From Labia minor (lineage: Eukaryota; Arthropoda; Insecta; Dermaptera; Spongiphoridae), in the NCBI GenBank assembly GCA_963082975.1, contig OY720345.1, positions 30,202,611-30,266,610 of the forward strand: a stretch of 64,000 bases of DNA, written 5' to 3'. The notes under the pieces are model-generated. The model searched no databases and was not told where the DNA came from. It saw only the letters and a program-made list of their open reading frames with translations. Of the stretch, positions 24,171-35,774 are shown piece by piece. Both the position numbers and the translations under genes were made by a program. Every line of letters starts with the position of its first letter. Position 1 is the first letter of the stretch.

Positions 24171-24449
24171 TTTAACACCTTATTGTACTTGTCCTTTCTT
24201 AAACTGGAGAAGGACGCCTTTTGTCCTTTTTTCAAATATTGTTTGTACTAAATTAATTAAAAAAAAAAGTTAAAATGTTTTTGCGATCAGGATCTTAAAT
24301 ACTTTCGACTATTTTTTAATATCGTTCTAAAAAAAACTAAATTAACTTAAATTATTTATCTTTTTTATTTGTTAATTTTTAACAACTTTGGGGAAAGGGG
24401 GTTAGTGAAGGGGCGGAAAATTATTCTCGCACTCGGGCGGAATATACCT

Positions 24450-24569
24450 AGGGTTGCCAACTGGCCTTTTTTGGAAAGGACAGTCCTTTTTTAAATACTC
24501 TCACCTGCCCTAAGTGTACTTAATTTTTCTAAGGGTGTCGTTTTTTAGAACTTTAGAGTTGGCAACCCT
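24450..24569. mobile_element. 120-bp MITE with perfect 13-bp TIRs
   Basis: Both ends are AGGGTTGCCAACT in inverted orientation, 13 of 13. The flanks match at 8 of 10 positions. No coding content. The superfamily is unsettled; a 9-10-bp duplication would suit Mutator-like elements better than hAT. Confidence 0.7.
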
Positions 24570-25622
24570 AATTATACCTTATACTCATTAGGACCTTCTG
24601 TGTATGCTTAGAGTTTGTTTTATTATTCCTGGGTCATAAACCTTTAGTCATTATATTTTTATTTATATTCTTAAAAAAAATAATAATCCTCTCTATAAGT
24701 TTAAAATATGGAAAAAATTGTAAAAGAAGGTAGATAGTTAAAATTTACTGTAACAAAAGAATAAAGATTAGGTCAACTTTTATCATATTTTATCTACATT
24801 TTTATTGGCTAATACTAAACCTTTAATTAAAAATACTTATAAGGATAATAAAATAAATTAATTTATAATATTTATATAGTTTTTATATAACCGGATATTG
24901 CAATATAAGTACTGTATTATTAACGTTAAATTAACAATTATTTTTACAACTTTTATTATATAATTATTATAAAAATTTATAAAAAAAAACTATAAATTGT
25001 ATCACAGTAATAAATCCAAAAATTTAAACAAATTTATTGAACTAATTTTTATATACAATAGTAAATATTTTATATTTCTTTACAAGATTTTACTTTACAA
25101 TTTTTACTTAAATTGAAATTTTTTTAAAATAAAATCGTAAATAATAATATTAAAAAAACAAAAGTAAATGAATAATTTATAAGATGTCCATTTGAGATTA
25201 CCTGTCATCATTGTAGGTGTTTATTATTATTAAAAATATTATTATTATGATTATCTGGGAAGTAATTGAGCCCACTTTGTTTTCTTAATTATTTAATGAC
25301 GTTAAAGTGATACGTAAAGTGATCATTAATATAAACCTGTCAAAAGGAAAGGGAGGGATAGCCGAGACTGGAAGAAGGTGAGGGGGAAGAGGAGAAAGGA
25401 TGTAATGTTTATAACAATTTATCATTTTTAGCTTTAAATGTAATCTTTTTTTTATTTATATAAATACAAATAAAAAAATGATTTGATAATTTAAAATAAA
25501 AATGATTTAATCAGAAAACAAAGTGATATTCCTAAAATAATATCAAATAAATTATAATGGAAAATTTTAAACAATTATAATTAAATTTATATTAATTTTC
25601 ATAACTTTTCATATTTAATTTT

Positions 25623-25657
<35 letters not shown>

Positions 25658-25830
25658 GGTTGAAAATGAATATTATATTTCATCACGAGGGAAGCTGTCC
25701 TTTCCCGCCACTCCATAATAGCAATAATAATAATAATTAAATGGTTATAAAGTGATGAAACAAAATAAAAGTGGATTTTAATAACTAAGAGTGAACTGCT
25801 TTAATTATATATAAAATATTATATTATATA
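24570..25830. other. AT-rich sequence, no gene
   Basis: A (TA)n microsatellite lies at 25627-25655. A purine-rich patch at about 25345-25400 has no coding signal. Confidence 0.5.
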
Positions 25831-26860
25831 CTAGCTGCTCTTCACATCTAGACGGGGGCTCCGAGTGATACATAGTATTTGGTTCAAAGTCTGTATGTAA
25901 AAGGTTTTCATCCATTTTTTATTTAATCAGTATATTACATAAGACAATAATTTTTTTGTGTTCTTGTATATGTTGTATCTATCTATCAATCTACCTCTGA
26001 GCTCTGGCTTTACGTTACTCGAAAGTTCTTGGACGCAATAACTACATTTCTCCAATTGTCTATGAGCCCTTGTCCCATCTCTCTTACTTCCCTTCCAAGC
26101 GGACGTTTTCCAATCGGTCTTCCCACCAATATCTTTTTTCTCTCCCATTCTAGCCACGTGCCCTGCCAATCGCACCTTTTTTCGCTTTTATAACCCTAAC
26201 TATTTCTGAACATGCATAGAGGTCAGGCAATTCCTCGTTATGCAGTCTCCGCCATTCCCCGGTGACCTCATCTTTCTTTGGCCAAAAAATGTTGGAAAGA
26301 ATCCTATTCTCAAATACTCTGAACCTACTCTCATCTTCCAAGGTCATAGACTATGCCTCACACACATATAACACAACAGGAAAAATAATTGTTTTATATA
26401 TTTTAATTTTGATCCCCTTTAATAATAATTTTGATGTGTGTGAGATAAGCCTCTTTACTCTTTGATAACAGGCGTTTCCCGATTGCAACCTCGATTTAAA
26501 TTCTTCTCAAATATTATTATCCTTTTTTTTTACATATTCAAATTCTACATTTTGTATATTAAGATTTTGTATGTTAATACTGTTCCTCTCTGATACTAAA
26601 TATTTTGTCTTATCACTATTAATTTCAAACCCCATCTCTTCTCCTGCCTCGATTAATTTTTTAAGACCACTTTAAATGTTATTAAATTATTAAAAAAAAG
26701 TAAACAATAAAAATGTAAATAAAATATAAAGAAATTAGAATAATACTAAATCTTACGTGAAATTCTACGTGGATTCTAGAGTTCATGAAACGCGAAGATA
26801 TGCAAAAATTTTTAAATTCTGAGCAAAGTGCAGACAAAATACTTTTTTTATATATATAGA
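25831..26860 (-). mobile_element. Non-autonomous Helitron, LINE-bearing
   Basis: On the minus strand it starts A|TCTATATATATAAAAAA (26860) and ends AGCAGCTAG|T (25831). The family 3' segment 'agacgggggctcc...tttggttcaaagtctgtatg' is present; the hairpin arms are deleted. Most of the interior is a LINE RT 3' fragment in the same orientation. No Rep/helicase frame. Confidence 0.75.
25975..26690 (-). pseudogene. LINE RT-end fragment inside Helitron
   Basis: Minus-strand reading in order: KKLIEAGEEMGFEINSDKTKYLV (after the RT active site), LQSGNACYQRVKRLISHTSKLLLKGIKIKIYKTIIFPVVLY, SRFRVFENRILSNIFWPKKDEVTGEWRRLHNEELPDLYA, a broken middle, then the terminal CVQELSSNV-type remnant. It spans the RT thumb and C-terminal tail. 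Frameshifts and stops occur. The upstream junction 'aataacatttaaagt' is shared with the copy at 61735. Confidence 0.82.
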
Positions 26861-26983
26861 TATTTATATAAAATCATGTGGTTTACCCTTCCCTCCCCTC
26901 CCCTTTATTGTTTGATACGCCCATATTATAATTATTCTTTGGATTGAGCTATTTGCGTAGGTGAATTTTAAAATATTATATAA

Positions 26984-27156
26984 CAGGGTTTTTTTCAACC
27001 TTTCAGGCTCTGCGCCCCCCTAAGAACACTGATGTGAGGTCCCGCCGTCCTGTTTCAGAATATTGCAAAATCATCTGACCTTTTTTTTAGAACCATTTTT
27101 TTTTCAAAAGTTTGCGGGCACTTAGTATGCTCGCTCCCCCAGGTTGAGAACCGCTG
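26984..27156. mobile_element. hAT-type MITE
   Basis: Ends CAGGGTTTTTTTCAACC and GGTTGAGAACCGCTG; the right end inverted is CAGCGGTTCTCAACC. Flanks TTATATAA (26976-26983) and CTATATAA (27157-27164) match at 7 of 8. It is 173 bp and non-coding, with GC-rich islands (ctctgcgcccccc; tcgctcccccagg). Confidence 0.8.
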
Positions 27157-27342
27157 CTATATAAATTATCTATATTCTTTTATTCTTTTATATAATGAGA
27201 TTATTTTAATATAAATAGGATTATTTATAATTAATGCTAAAGGTCAATTTGATAGAATATTTTAATTTTATTTTGAAATGGCATGAAAATGATGCAACCA
27301 TGCCTAATTAATATATTGTGTCCTTTTAAAAATCTTAAAAAG

Positions 27343-27622
27343 GCGCCACAGGGTGTGATGGCTAGCGTCGCTGACTCACATTCTCGTGATCCCGGTCTCA
27401 AGTCATCGGCCTGGCAAGGGAATTTCCCTAGCTGGGGACTATGGGTCGGAGTCAACCCACCCTCCGAGATCAACATTAAAAAACTATTTGATAAAGAAAA
27501 GCGCCTCCAATCAAGAAAATCAAGGTAAAGGTTGATAGGACCCGTTCTACTGATCATAGGACACCTCATTGATATAACTGACTTGATAGGCGTTGTCCTT
27601 GCGTGGGACGTACAAAAGTCAA
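27343..27622 (+). mobile_element. tRNA-derived SINE, copy 1
   Basis: Head resembles a tRNA gene: a box-A-like GATGGCTAGCGTCGC and an altered box B (GGTCTCAAGTC). The body, 'ccctagctggggactatggg', 'caacccaccctccgagatc', 'gatcataggacacctc', matches the copy at 33994-34272 along its length. A T-rich tail follows. Transcription would be by RNA polymerase III; box B is damaged here. Two open frames across it (27237-27569) are not genes. Confidence 0.8.
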
Positions 27623-28447
27623 AGGTTTTTTTTTTAAATTTGATATATAAATTATTACCAAAGCCTTTGTGAACCTATATTATTATAATTTGTTTAAATA
27701 CTTTTAAATCTTCAGGTAAGCGTATATATATTTATAAAACATCAAAGATCAATGCCAATTTATTTAAAAATTATTGATTTTTATAAAATATATATATTAT
27801 CCTATTCCATATATATAGTTGTAAAAATGATTGCTTTAATAAATCCATTTTTTTTTCTTTTGTGCAAATAAACTGATAAACTCTATGAATTTTTTAGTAT
27901 ATCCTATAAAATAAATAAAAAAAGAAGCTCTAGTAGTTTAAATTTAAACTTACTTATTTTTTTCCTATTGATGATAAAGAATGAATTGGGGTGGAGTAGA
28001 GATCATGCAAACTGAATACATATTGAATTTCATAGAATTTGGAATTCAGTTTACCAAGTGAGAATCTATTTTTAGTGAATCAAGTGAAGTGGCTGGTTAA
28101 AAACACACACCCATCCGCCGTTAAACCAAACCAATCCAATTCATACCCATTTCACTTTCACATTCACCTGTAAACTTCCACTTGCACATCCTCTACATGT
28201 CACTCAATCAAATTATCTAAATATACCACCAGATTAAATGTAAATGTAAATTTTCGCACGTTTAGTATATATATTAAATTATTTAAATAAAACAATCTTT
28301 TATATATATCACACAAAATGGATATATTAAGTTGGTTTATTTATCAATATATATATCAAAAATATAATAATTATTAAATTAATTATTATAATATATAAAT
28401 ATCATGATCTTAATAATTGAATACATTTCTGAAATTAAAATAAATGT
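27623..28447. other. AT-rich sequence, no gene
   Basis: Nothing recognised. A C-rich part at about 28105-28200 is less AT-rich than its surroundings and could be unique host sequence. Confidence 0.4.
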
Positions 28448-28545
28448 TATTTAATCTATTATTAAATTTGTTAATTTTAATTCATTATAAAATAATTAAT
28501 TATTTAATCTATTATTAAATTTGTTAATTTTAATTCATTATAAAA
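28448..28545. repeat. Direct tandem duplication, period 53 bp
   Basis: The ~45-bp unit starting TATTTAATCTATTATTAAAT occurs at 28448 and again at 28501, essentially identical: a recent local duplication. Confidence 0.85.
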
Positions 28546-28680
28546 CTGTATAAGAATTCTATATTTATTTCAAAAATTATAAAATTAAAATAAAATATAT
28601 TTTAGAGTAAATACTTATCTTTTATTAATTAATTAAATTAAAATCTATATGAGATTGGTTTGCAAGATATAGTTATGGAT

Positions 28681-28860
28681 AGGGTGACCAAACGTCCCGG
28701 TTTTCCGGGATTGTCCCGTTTTTAGGTGCTCTGTTCCGGCGTCACAGTCTTGGTTTTTATGATAAATATTTAGGTCCGACGAACGTTTTCTCACAATCAG
28801 TTTGGCTCTTATTTTCGATTTTTTCATTCAATATGACTCAAAAAAAGGTCAAATATTTAA
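28681..28860. mobile_element. AGGGTGACC element, partial
   Basis: Begins AGGGTGACCAAACGTCCCGG like the element at 31129, then 'ttccgggattgtcccg'. The right end cannot be found, so the boundary is approximate. Confidence 0.5.
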
Positions 28861-30297
28861 TAACAATATTAACTCTTGATTACAGTTTTTAGACTCCAGA
28901 ATCCCAAAAATTCCCTGCTGAAAACAAATTTTCTTGAAAATTATGCCAAACAGGTCAGAAATTGCCTACTCATTCAACTCATAAAATAATTTATTTATCA
29001 AACAAATTGATTTTAAATTTATATTAAATAAATTCAAGTCGAATATTTTAATATTGTGAAAGAACTGGGAGGGGGAATTGTGTCCCTTGGTGAGTCAATG
29101 GATGGCCGAAGAATGCATTCAAATATATTCAACGAGCCCCATTCGTTGTTAATGTCAATTATTATTTAAAGTCTGTTCAAAGTGTGTAAAGTGAGAAGAT
29201 TTATTTCTAAAGTCAATATTATAAAAATATATGAAATTTCTATTTAATTTTAATTAATATTTATTTTGTTTTGTTATATTCTTTTGTTTAACAATATTAA
29301 CAATTTATTTTTGTTTTTTTTACATGTTTGTTTGCTTGTTGATGGAATATTTGTTGTTATTAATTTAAAAAAACAATCCTTACCAAAGATTTTTTGTATA
29401 AATACCTACCTATATATATTCACACCACTTCATAATCCATGATGGATAATATTTTAGTAATGTAAACGAATGAATGTACAATTATCAAAATAATGAAAAT
29501 AATTGTGTATTTATTTATTTATTTTTCTGTTTATTTATAAATAAACAGTTTTTATATGGATATTAATTTAATTTTTTAAATATCTATCTATGTAATTATT
29601 TTATATATTTTTTTTGTTACTTAATAAATTAATTTATCTAATAAATAAATTATTTCCAACTCCAAAAGACTACTTAGAGACATTAAATAGTGAGAGAAGC
29701 TGTAGAGCTGATACGGCTTAAGATCTTATGGGATAGTCGGTCGCGTGGGAGAGAATGGGAAGAAAGACAGCTTTCAGATGATGTGTACTCAGCTAGATAG
29801 ACAAACGTCACAAAGATGTGTATAAAACAAGGATAGTATTAAAAGATAAAATGAAAGGACAGTAAAAATCACCCTTTCATAAAAAATTATATTTTGGCAA
29901 GAATATTTTAGTAATATTTTTTTTTGCTTTTCTATTATATTATTCTTTTCTATTATATTCTATTTAGTTACCATGTTTTATTCATTTGGCCAGCACAGGG
30001 CTCCACTAATTTTGTGGGGGGAGGGGGGGGGGTTCAGTTCAGATTGGTTATATGAAAGTGTTCAATTGATTTATTTTGATTTTCAATATTTTTTTAAAAA
30101 TATTTGTTGTCTAAATTATTTTATAATTAATTTTAAATACTTATATTATTTAAAGAAAATTGATTAGTTTATTTTTTTTTTGATTTTATCTATTTTATAA
30201 AATAAAATAATATGATTTTAGCCTTAGATATACTTATTTAATTTTATTAAATTCATATTTTTTATTTTTCTGAATTAAAAAACAATTTTGTTTGTAT
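28861..30297. other. AT-rich sequence, no gene
   Basis: About 29660-29830 is less AT-rich (agtgagagaagctgtagagc; gtcggtcgcgtgggagag) and may be a decayed transposon, not identified. A G run lies at 30015-30031. Confidence 0.4.
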
Positions 30298-30734
30298 TGT
30301 GTGCCCAGTGGCGTACCTAGAACTTTTGCCGCCCGGGGCGATCTCCAGTTTGCCGCCCTTTCTATTATAAGTCAATCAAATAGTGGTTTTTATAAATTAA
30401 TACACATAAATAAATTATTAAGTTATTTAATCAATATTAATTAATACACAGAGTAAATTTTTTTACACATATTTGTATGCACTCGTAAACATATTTATAT
30501 AATACTAGCTGCTCCGAGCGCCTTCGGCGCTCTTCACACCTAGACGGGGGCTCCGCCCCCTGTACCCCCGAGTGATACATAGTATTTGGTTGAAAGTCTG
30601 TATGTAAAAGGTCTTCATCCATTTTGTTTCAATCAGTATAAGTAGATAAGACATTTATTTGTTTTCTTGTAAAATATATTTTAATTTAATCAGTAAATTA
30701 ATTATATATGTATTATTATTGTATATGTTATATT

Positions 30735-31520
30735 TATATAACTCTGTGTCTCTACAGTTTTCGAAAGTTCTTAGCCGCAACATCCACATTTCTCTAAGCG
30801 ACCCTATCCTGAGCTACAACCAAATCCTACCCTGTCCCATCTCTCCTATGTCCCTTCCTTCATTGTCCACCCACCTTGGTCCTTGGTCTTCCACCGGATG
30901 TTTCCCAATCGGTTTCTCCCAATTTCTAGTTTCTCCAATTCCAACCACGTCCCCTTCCCATCCCTGCCTTCTTGATTTTATAACCTTAACTATATCTGGA
31001 CATTATTTCTCGTTATGCCATCTCCGTCATCCCCCTGTGACCTCATCTTCTTTTGGCCTATAAATGCTGCGAACAATATTAATCTCACAAATACTCCAAA
31101 TCTACTCTCGTCTCCCAGAGTCATCGATAGGGTGACCAAACGTCCCGTCTATAGGTGCTCTATCCCAAAAATGTCTTCGGGGCACCCTACTGTCCCGTTT
31201 TTTCAATATTTAGGACATTTCGTAATTTTTTTTTCAAAATTTTTTCAATTTAGTTCTAAAAAAAGGTATACTGTTTGTTCCGGTTTGGTGTTTTCGAAAT
31301 ATGGTGACCCTAGTCATCGATCAACATGAAAAATAATTGTTTTATATATTTTAATTTTGATCCTCTTTGATGAGATAAGCCCCTTTACTGCATAATAACA
31401 GGCGTTAATCAATTACAACGTCGATTTAAATTCTTCTCGAATTTTATTATCTTTCGTGATTACAGATCTTAAGTATTTAAATATTTTTATACTTTTTCAA
31501 ATTCTACATTTTGTATGTTA
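30735..31520 (-). pseudogene. LINE RT-end fragment inside Helitron
   Basis: The minus strand carries the same segment as 25975-26690: 'gcctgttattatgcagtaaagg', 'ataaaacaattatttttc', then the C-terminal tail to 'aactttcgaaaactgtagag'. Frames are broken in many places. It is split by a 183-bp TIR element at 31129-31311. Confidence 0.8.
31129..31311. mobile_element. 183-bp TIR element with 10-bp TSD
   Basis: Ends AGGGTGACCAAACG and ATGGTGACCCT (inverted AGGGTCACCAT). AGTCATCGAT flanks both sides exactly (31119-31128 and 31312-31321). No coding sequence. A 10-bp duplication points away from hAT (8 bp) and toward Mutator-like mobilisation; that assignment is inference. Confidence 0.88.
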
Positions 31521-32493
31521 ATTGTATGTAAGTCGTATCCGTATCATAATTCTTGAATTTTTTTGTTTAATTACATTTCGGTTGATTTTTCCCCAATTTC
31601 TCTAATCATATGTTGCCTCTTCCAGTCCAATTCATTTACCTATCAATGTTGCATAAGGAAATAAATTTCTTAATTTGGCTAGAACACTCCATTTCAAATT
31701 TTAAATAGAGGGAGAAAGAGAGGTTCTAATTATATATATATATATATATATATCTGTTTCTATGACAGCAAAAAAGTAAACAAATTACATACATACAAAC
31801 ACTCTTTATATATATTTCTGGAAAATGGAACACCCGCAGCTCAGCTCAGGAGTTACCTAAGATTCTAATTTCTTTTTTATTTTTCATTATTTGAGGTGCC
31901 CTTCACCTCAGAAAAATTTGGTTACCTTACTCCTTGTAGTTTAGGCTCTGGAGTTTTTTGCGTACAGACGGACACTATCGTATTAAATATATAGATTTAC
32001 TCTTCTAGCTTTCATACTAGAAAAATCGTGTATAAAGCTCTCAAAATTTATATTATTTGTAATTTCTTGTTCTATTGACAATATTTCAAGATTTTTGTAG
32101 TCTTATTTGACTCATTGTAGAATGAAGATAATTTTGCCGAACAAATTCTTAAAGTTTTCGAATTCAACGAATTTTAATGAATACAATAAAATAAAATTAT
32201 TATCCTGTTCTTGGAATTAGAATTCAAAATTTACACTAAAATGCATTTATATACACCGAGGAATAATATTCGAAATCATATAGTTGATCATAATTTATAT
32301 AAATCAAATAGTAAACTTATAATAATCATAATAATCATTTATTATTCAAGAAAGAAAAAAAATAAATATGAAATTAATAAGTTGTTTTTTTCAACTATAA
32401 CTAAATATAAAAAATGCCGCCCCAAGATAAGTGCCGCCCGGTGCGGTCCGCACCCACCGCCCCCTCTTAGGTACGCCCCCCACTGTGTGTACC

Positions 32494-33979
32494 CAATATT
32501 ACTATAAATATATAAAAAAATTATAATATAAAAATTTTATATCTATTATAACAATTATCTTTATAAAGTTTAATTATGATGAATTAGTATCTTCCATTAG
32601 TTAAGATTGAATAGAGGGATTGAGTGGAGTTTGGATGATGGTGATTGCTGTAACAAATCCATTTTTTATTTCAATGGCTTCAAAAGAGGAAATAAATCAA
32701 TAATAATCTATCATAAAAAATACAATGTCCAGCAATGAAAATTATTAGTAGTTTCTTTTTTATTTCTTTTCAAATAAACCAATTCAACTATTCGAAATCC
32801 ACGCATCAAATAAAATTGGTTATCAACTTTGAACAATTCAACTGATTCAAATCATTTCATTTTTTGATATTAACAAAAAAATAGTTTAATAACCTTATAA
32901 AACAATATTTGGTAGGTACCATTGATATGTTCTGAAATTTATTATTAATTTTTTTTTATCTAGGGGCCGATGATAGGTCTCGTGTGATTTCATCTGTAAC
33001 TTTAGTACCAAAATTCAATTAGATTCACTTGAATGATCACAATATACTTAAAATATATTTCTTTTCGATAATAATAATTTATACAGAGAAGAATAAAAAA
33101 AACATGTTTTTTTTTCTTTTCAATTTTAGAATAATCCTCCTTCGTATTTAGTTATTTTTATTCTCTAATCATTATTTGTGTTGATAGTAAAACTGCAAGA
33201 CTATTGTAGAGAGATTCAAACCTTTACAATACCAGTTCGATTCCCGCTTTATCCTAAACTTGGACAAAGAGCTGAATACTCTTTTCTGCAAAAATTCAAA
33301 TCATGAAACAGCAACGAGTAGTTGTTCTCTTTTGTCTTATACAAGGGGTTAGAGTTGCTACCCCTTCTCTCGGTGCTTTTTTAATCGCCTTTTTGAGAAG
33401 AAAGAGTACTGTATTCCTATTTTGCTCCCTTCACTCCCAGGATGAGGAGTTTATATATTTATTTGTAATTTCTTCCTATTGTAATTTTTTGTAAAATGTT
33501 TAAAAAATGTTTGCGATGATTCAAATTCTATTTACTATTGAATCATCACAATAATAGAAAGAAGAAATTAAAGTAAAATTAATTAAAAAAAGAAAATAGA
33601 ATTGAATTTCAGATTAAATTATTTCTAAAATTATAAAGTCTATATGATAAATCTCAAATAACCAAGGTTTAATTTCTGTTTGTTAATGTTTTGTTGTTCT
33701 TATTGTTTGTTAAGAACAAAACCTGTGACACAGAGACTAATCTCGTATCAATTTCACAAAAAAAAAAAATTTAAAAAGTATAATAGCACAACAGTAGTAT
33801 AACTGTACTTGACACCTGACATCATACTATTTTCCTCTCGGAAAAATAATAATTTTCATTCTAATTTTATTATCGAATTGTAAAGCAATTAAGAAAAAGA
33901 AAATCTATTAATATCTAATTTATATGAAATGTAATCCACTTGTTGAAAATGTCATTATAGTTATTTAAAATAAAGGTGG
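32494..33979. other. AT-rich stretch, no confident gene
   Basis: About 33190-33245 has a box-B-like AGTTCGATTCCC without a convincing partner box. Open frames here are short and featureless. Confidence 0.45.
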
Positions 33980-33993
33980 AGGGAGGTCGATTG

Positions 33994-34272
33994 GAAGTGC
34001 CACTGGGTGAGAAGCTAGCGTCGCTGTCTCACTTTCACGTGGTCCCGGGTTCAAGTCCCGGGCCTAGCAAGGGAATTTCTCTAGCTGGGGTCTATGGGAC
34101 GGAGTCAACCCACCCTCCGAGATCAACATTGGAAAACTATTTGATAAAGAAAAGCGCCTCCGATCAAGAACATCAAGGTAAAGGTTGATAGGACCCGTTC
34201 TACTGATCATAGGACACCTCGTTGATATAACTGACTTGATAGGCGTCCTTGCGTAGGACGTACAAAAGTCAC
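33994..34272 (+). mobile_element. tRNA-derived SINE, best copy
   Basis: 279 bp between exact 14-bp duplications AGGGAGGTCGATTG (33980-33993 and 34273-34286). The tRNA-like head has box A (about GAAGCTAGCGTCGCTG) and an intact box B, GGTTCAAGTCC, within GGTCCCGGGTTCAAGTCCCGG. The tRNA-unrelated body ends near 'gcgtaggacgtacaaaagtc', with no long poly-A. The intact promoter and exact duplication make it the youngest SINE here. Confidence 0.93.
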
Positions 34273-34286
34273 AGGGAGGTCGATTG

Positions 34287-35044
34287 CAATGTTTAATTTC
34301 ATCCCATTTTAAGTAAAATCCATAAATTATGGTTTAAAAAAATTTTTCCCCAAATTTTAATTTTTTTTTTTTTTTTAATCAAAAATCTCAATTAATTAAT
34401 TGTCGACTTAAAACAAATGTAAAGTTGATCAACTGAAATCTGGTGTGAAATATTAAACGTATAAAAAATAAAATATGAATCCTTTGAAAATGATGAGAGT
34501 GGAAATGATGTGCAAAAGATTTTTTTCCAGTTGAAATACAATTTTATTTATGTTTGAAAGTGAAAAGAGATCAAAAAGAAAAAAAAACTGGTAATAACTT
34601 AAATTAAGCGTTCTTTATAAGCTTCCAATTCCATTGGCTGCTTCGATTGAACATATTTGGATGATTTGAGAGATTAACGGAAATAAAATGTAATCGTGAC
34701 TGGAGTATGAAAATGGAGAAATATGGTTAATCCCTACGGGATAATTCCATCTTTTATTATTATTATATTTTTTTTTAAAGAAGCATGTGATTAGAAATAT
34801 AAAAGCCTTTATATATTTTCAAAATAAATAATAATTAAAGTAGAAGTAGTGCTTAAAATTAGTAAACTTTTATTCTTATATTAAAATTATTTATATTTAT
34901 TATCTTAAAAAATAATTATAATTAATGTTAAGTATTAAGATACAAAATATTTTAGGTTCACACAGCCACTACGTCATAAGATGGGACACAAGGATAAACA
35001 AGAGCTTGTGGTGTGTATGCTTCTGATGCAATAATTAAATAAAT
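34287..35044. other. AT-rich sequence, no gene
   Basis: About 34600-34735 and 34960-35030 are slightly GC-richer, with no identifiable content. Confidence 0.4.
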
Positions 35045-35305
35045 CTGGAGTGTCTCCACTCGACTGTCTCGCAATTTAAATTGGATTAAATAACATATAT
35101 TATATTTAAATTAAATTTAATTAATTATAAATCAAAATTAATAACTAATATTTATTAAACCGATGATGGTGGTGATTTGAAGTGTTAAAAAATTAATTCC
35201 GGTACTTTCAGCGATTCAATCAAGCTGGAATTATATATATAGAAGATTTATACCATTTTTAATCATGTGAAAAACTATCAAACATATATCTTTATTTTTA
35301 CGGTC
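35045..35305 (+). mobile_element. Family C element, copy 4
   Basis: CTGGAGTGTCTCCACTCG, the AT-rich part, 'tattaaaccgatgatggtgg', 'ccggtactttcagcgattc', 'atcatgtgaaaaactatcaaac', 'ttatttttacggtcagttta'. The GC-rich 'cacgtgctggcgcg' block is deleted. Confidence 0.65.
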
Positions 35306-35315
35306 AGTTTAAAGC

Positions 35316-35390
35316 AGAGGTGGCCAACCCAAATGATCTTGCGGGCCACTTTGGAAATGCATCATAACTTCGCGGGCCGCGTATAAAATT
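35316..35390. mobile_element. hAT-type MITE, left end only
   Basis: CAGAGGTGGCCAACCC followed by 'tgcgggccactttgg' and 'cgcgggccgcg' is typical of hAT MITE ends. No inverted partner is found before the sequence returns to AT-rich. Confidence 0.5.
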
Positions 35391-35774
35391 ATACATACCC
35401 ATATTAGATTTAGACCCATTATATATATTGTTTGGTGTGACAAATTGAAAAATAATGAATTTTTATTATGTATACTATTATTTTTACATATAAACATATA
35501 TAATATATAATAATAATAATGATACTGAATGCACATTGTAAAAAATATATAATACTAAAAATAAATAAGCGGGAGTGTCCTCCCCTAGACTTTCCCGCAT
35601 ATAAATAGGTATAAAGAGTTGTGAATGAATATTTAGAATGTGTAAACTTGGTATTGATAAAGAGCCAGTTCGAATTAGTTTATTGGTGTCAAATTTGATA
35701 TTTGGTAACATTTATATATATATATATATATAGAATAAAGTGCTACTTCCGGTTAACTGATATTTTAAATGTAA

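Larger units (their letters stand above)
23507..24569. mobile_element. AGGGTTGCC composite element with nested family A
   Basis: Left end AGGGTTGCGAACTGATC at 23507, right end AGTTGGCAACCCT at 24557-24569. The flanks TATTATACCT and AATTATACCT match at 9 of 10 positions. A complete family A element sits 40 bp inside the left end, and a second AGGGTTGCC left end lies at 24450, so this is either one element with an internal duplication or two adjacent copies. Confidence 0.55.
30505..31995 (-). mobile_element. Non-autonomous Helitron with complete 3' hairpin
   Basis: On the minus strand it starts A|TCTATATATTTAATACG (31995) and ends with hairpin GAGCGCCGAAGGCGCTC, a short spacer, then CAGCTAG|T (30505). 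The hAT copy at 14838 shows the uninterrupted site (ttatataatatttac), so both boundaries are exact. It is 1491 bp with no Rep/helicase frame. Inside: a second Helitron-like 5' segment with ATGT repeats (about 31780-31815), LINE RT debris and a small TIR element. Confidence 0.92.
30306..32485. mobile_element. hAT deletion derivative, copy 2, with nested Helitron
   Basis: Same ends as 14838-15514 (CAGTGGCGTACCTAG ... CACTG). Flanks TGTGTGCC (30298-30305) and TGTGTACC (32486-32493) match at 7 of 8. Without the Helitron it is about 689 bp, close to copy 1's 677 bp. The transposase tail (31996-32130, minus: LEILSIEQEITNNINFESFIHDFSSMKARRV) carries frameshifts. Flat homology to copy 1 on both sides of the insertion gives an empty-site comparison. 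Confidence 0.9.

Noticed and set aside
27237-27569. 110- and 81-codon open frames on opposite strands
   Set aside because: Both cross the tRNA-derived SINE, which explains the open sequence.
33190-33245. Possible tRNA gene (AGTTCGATTCCC box-B-like)
   Set aside because: No matching box A at proper spacing and no cloverleaf stems.
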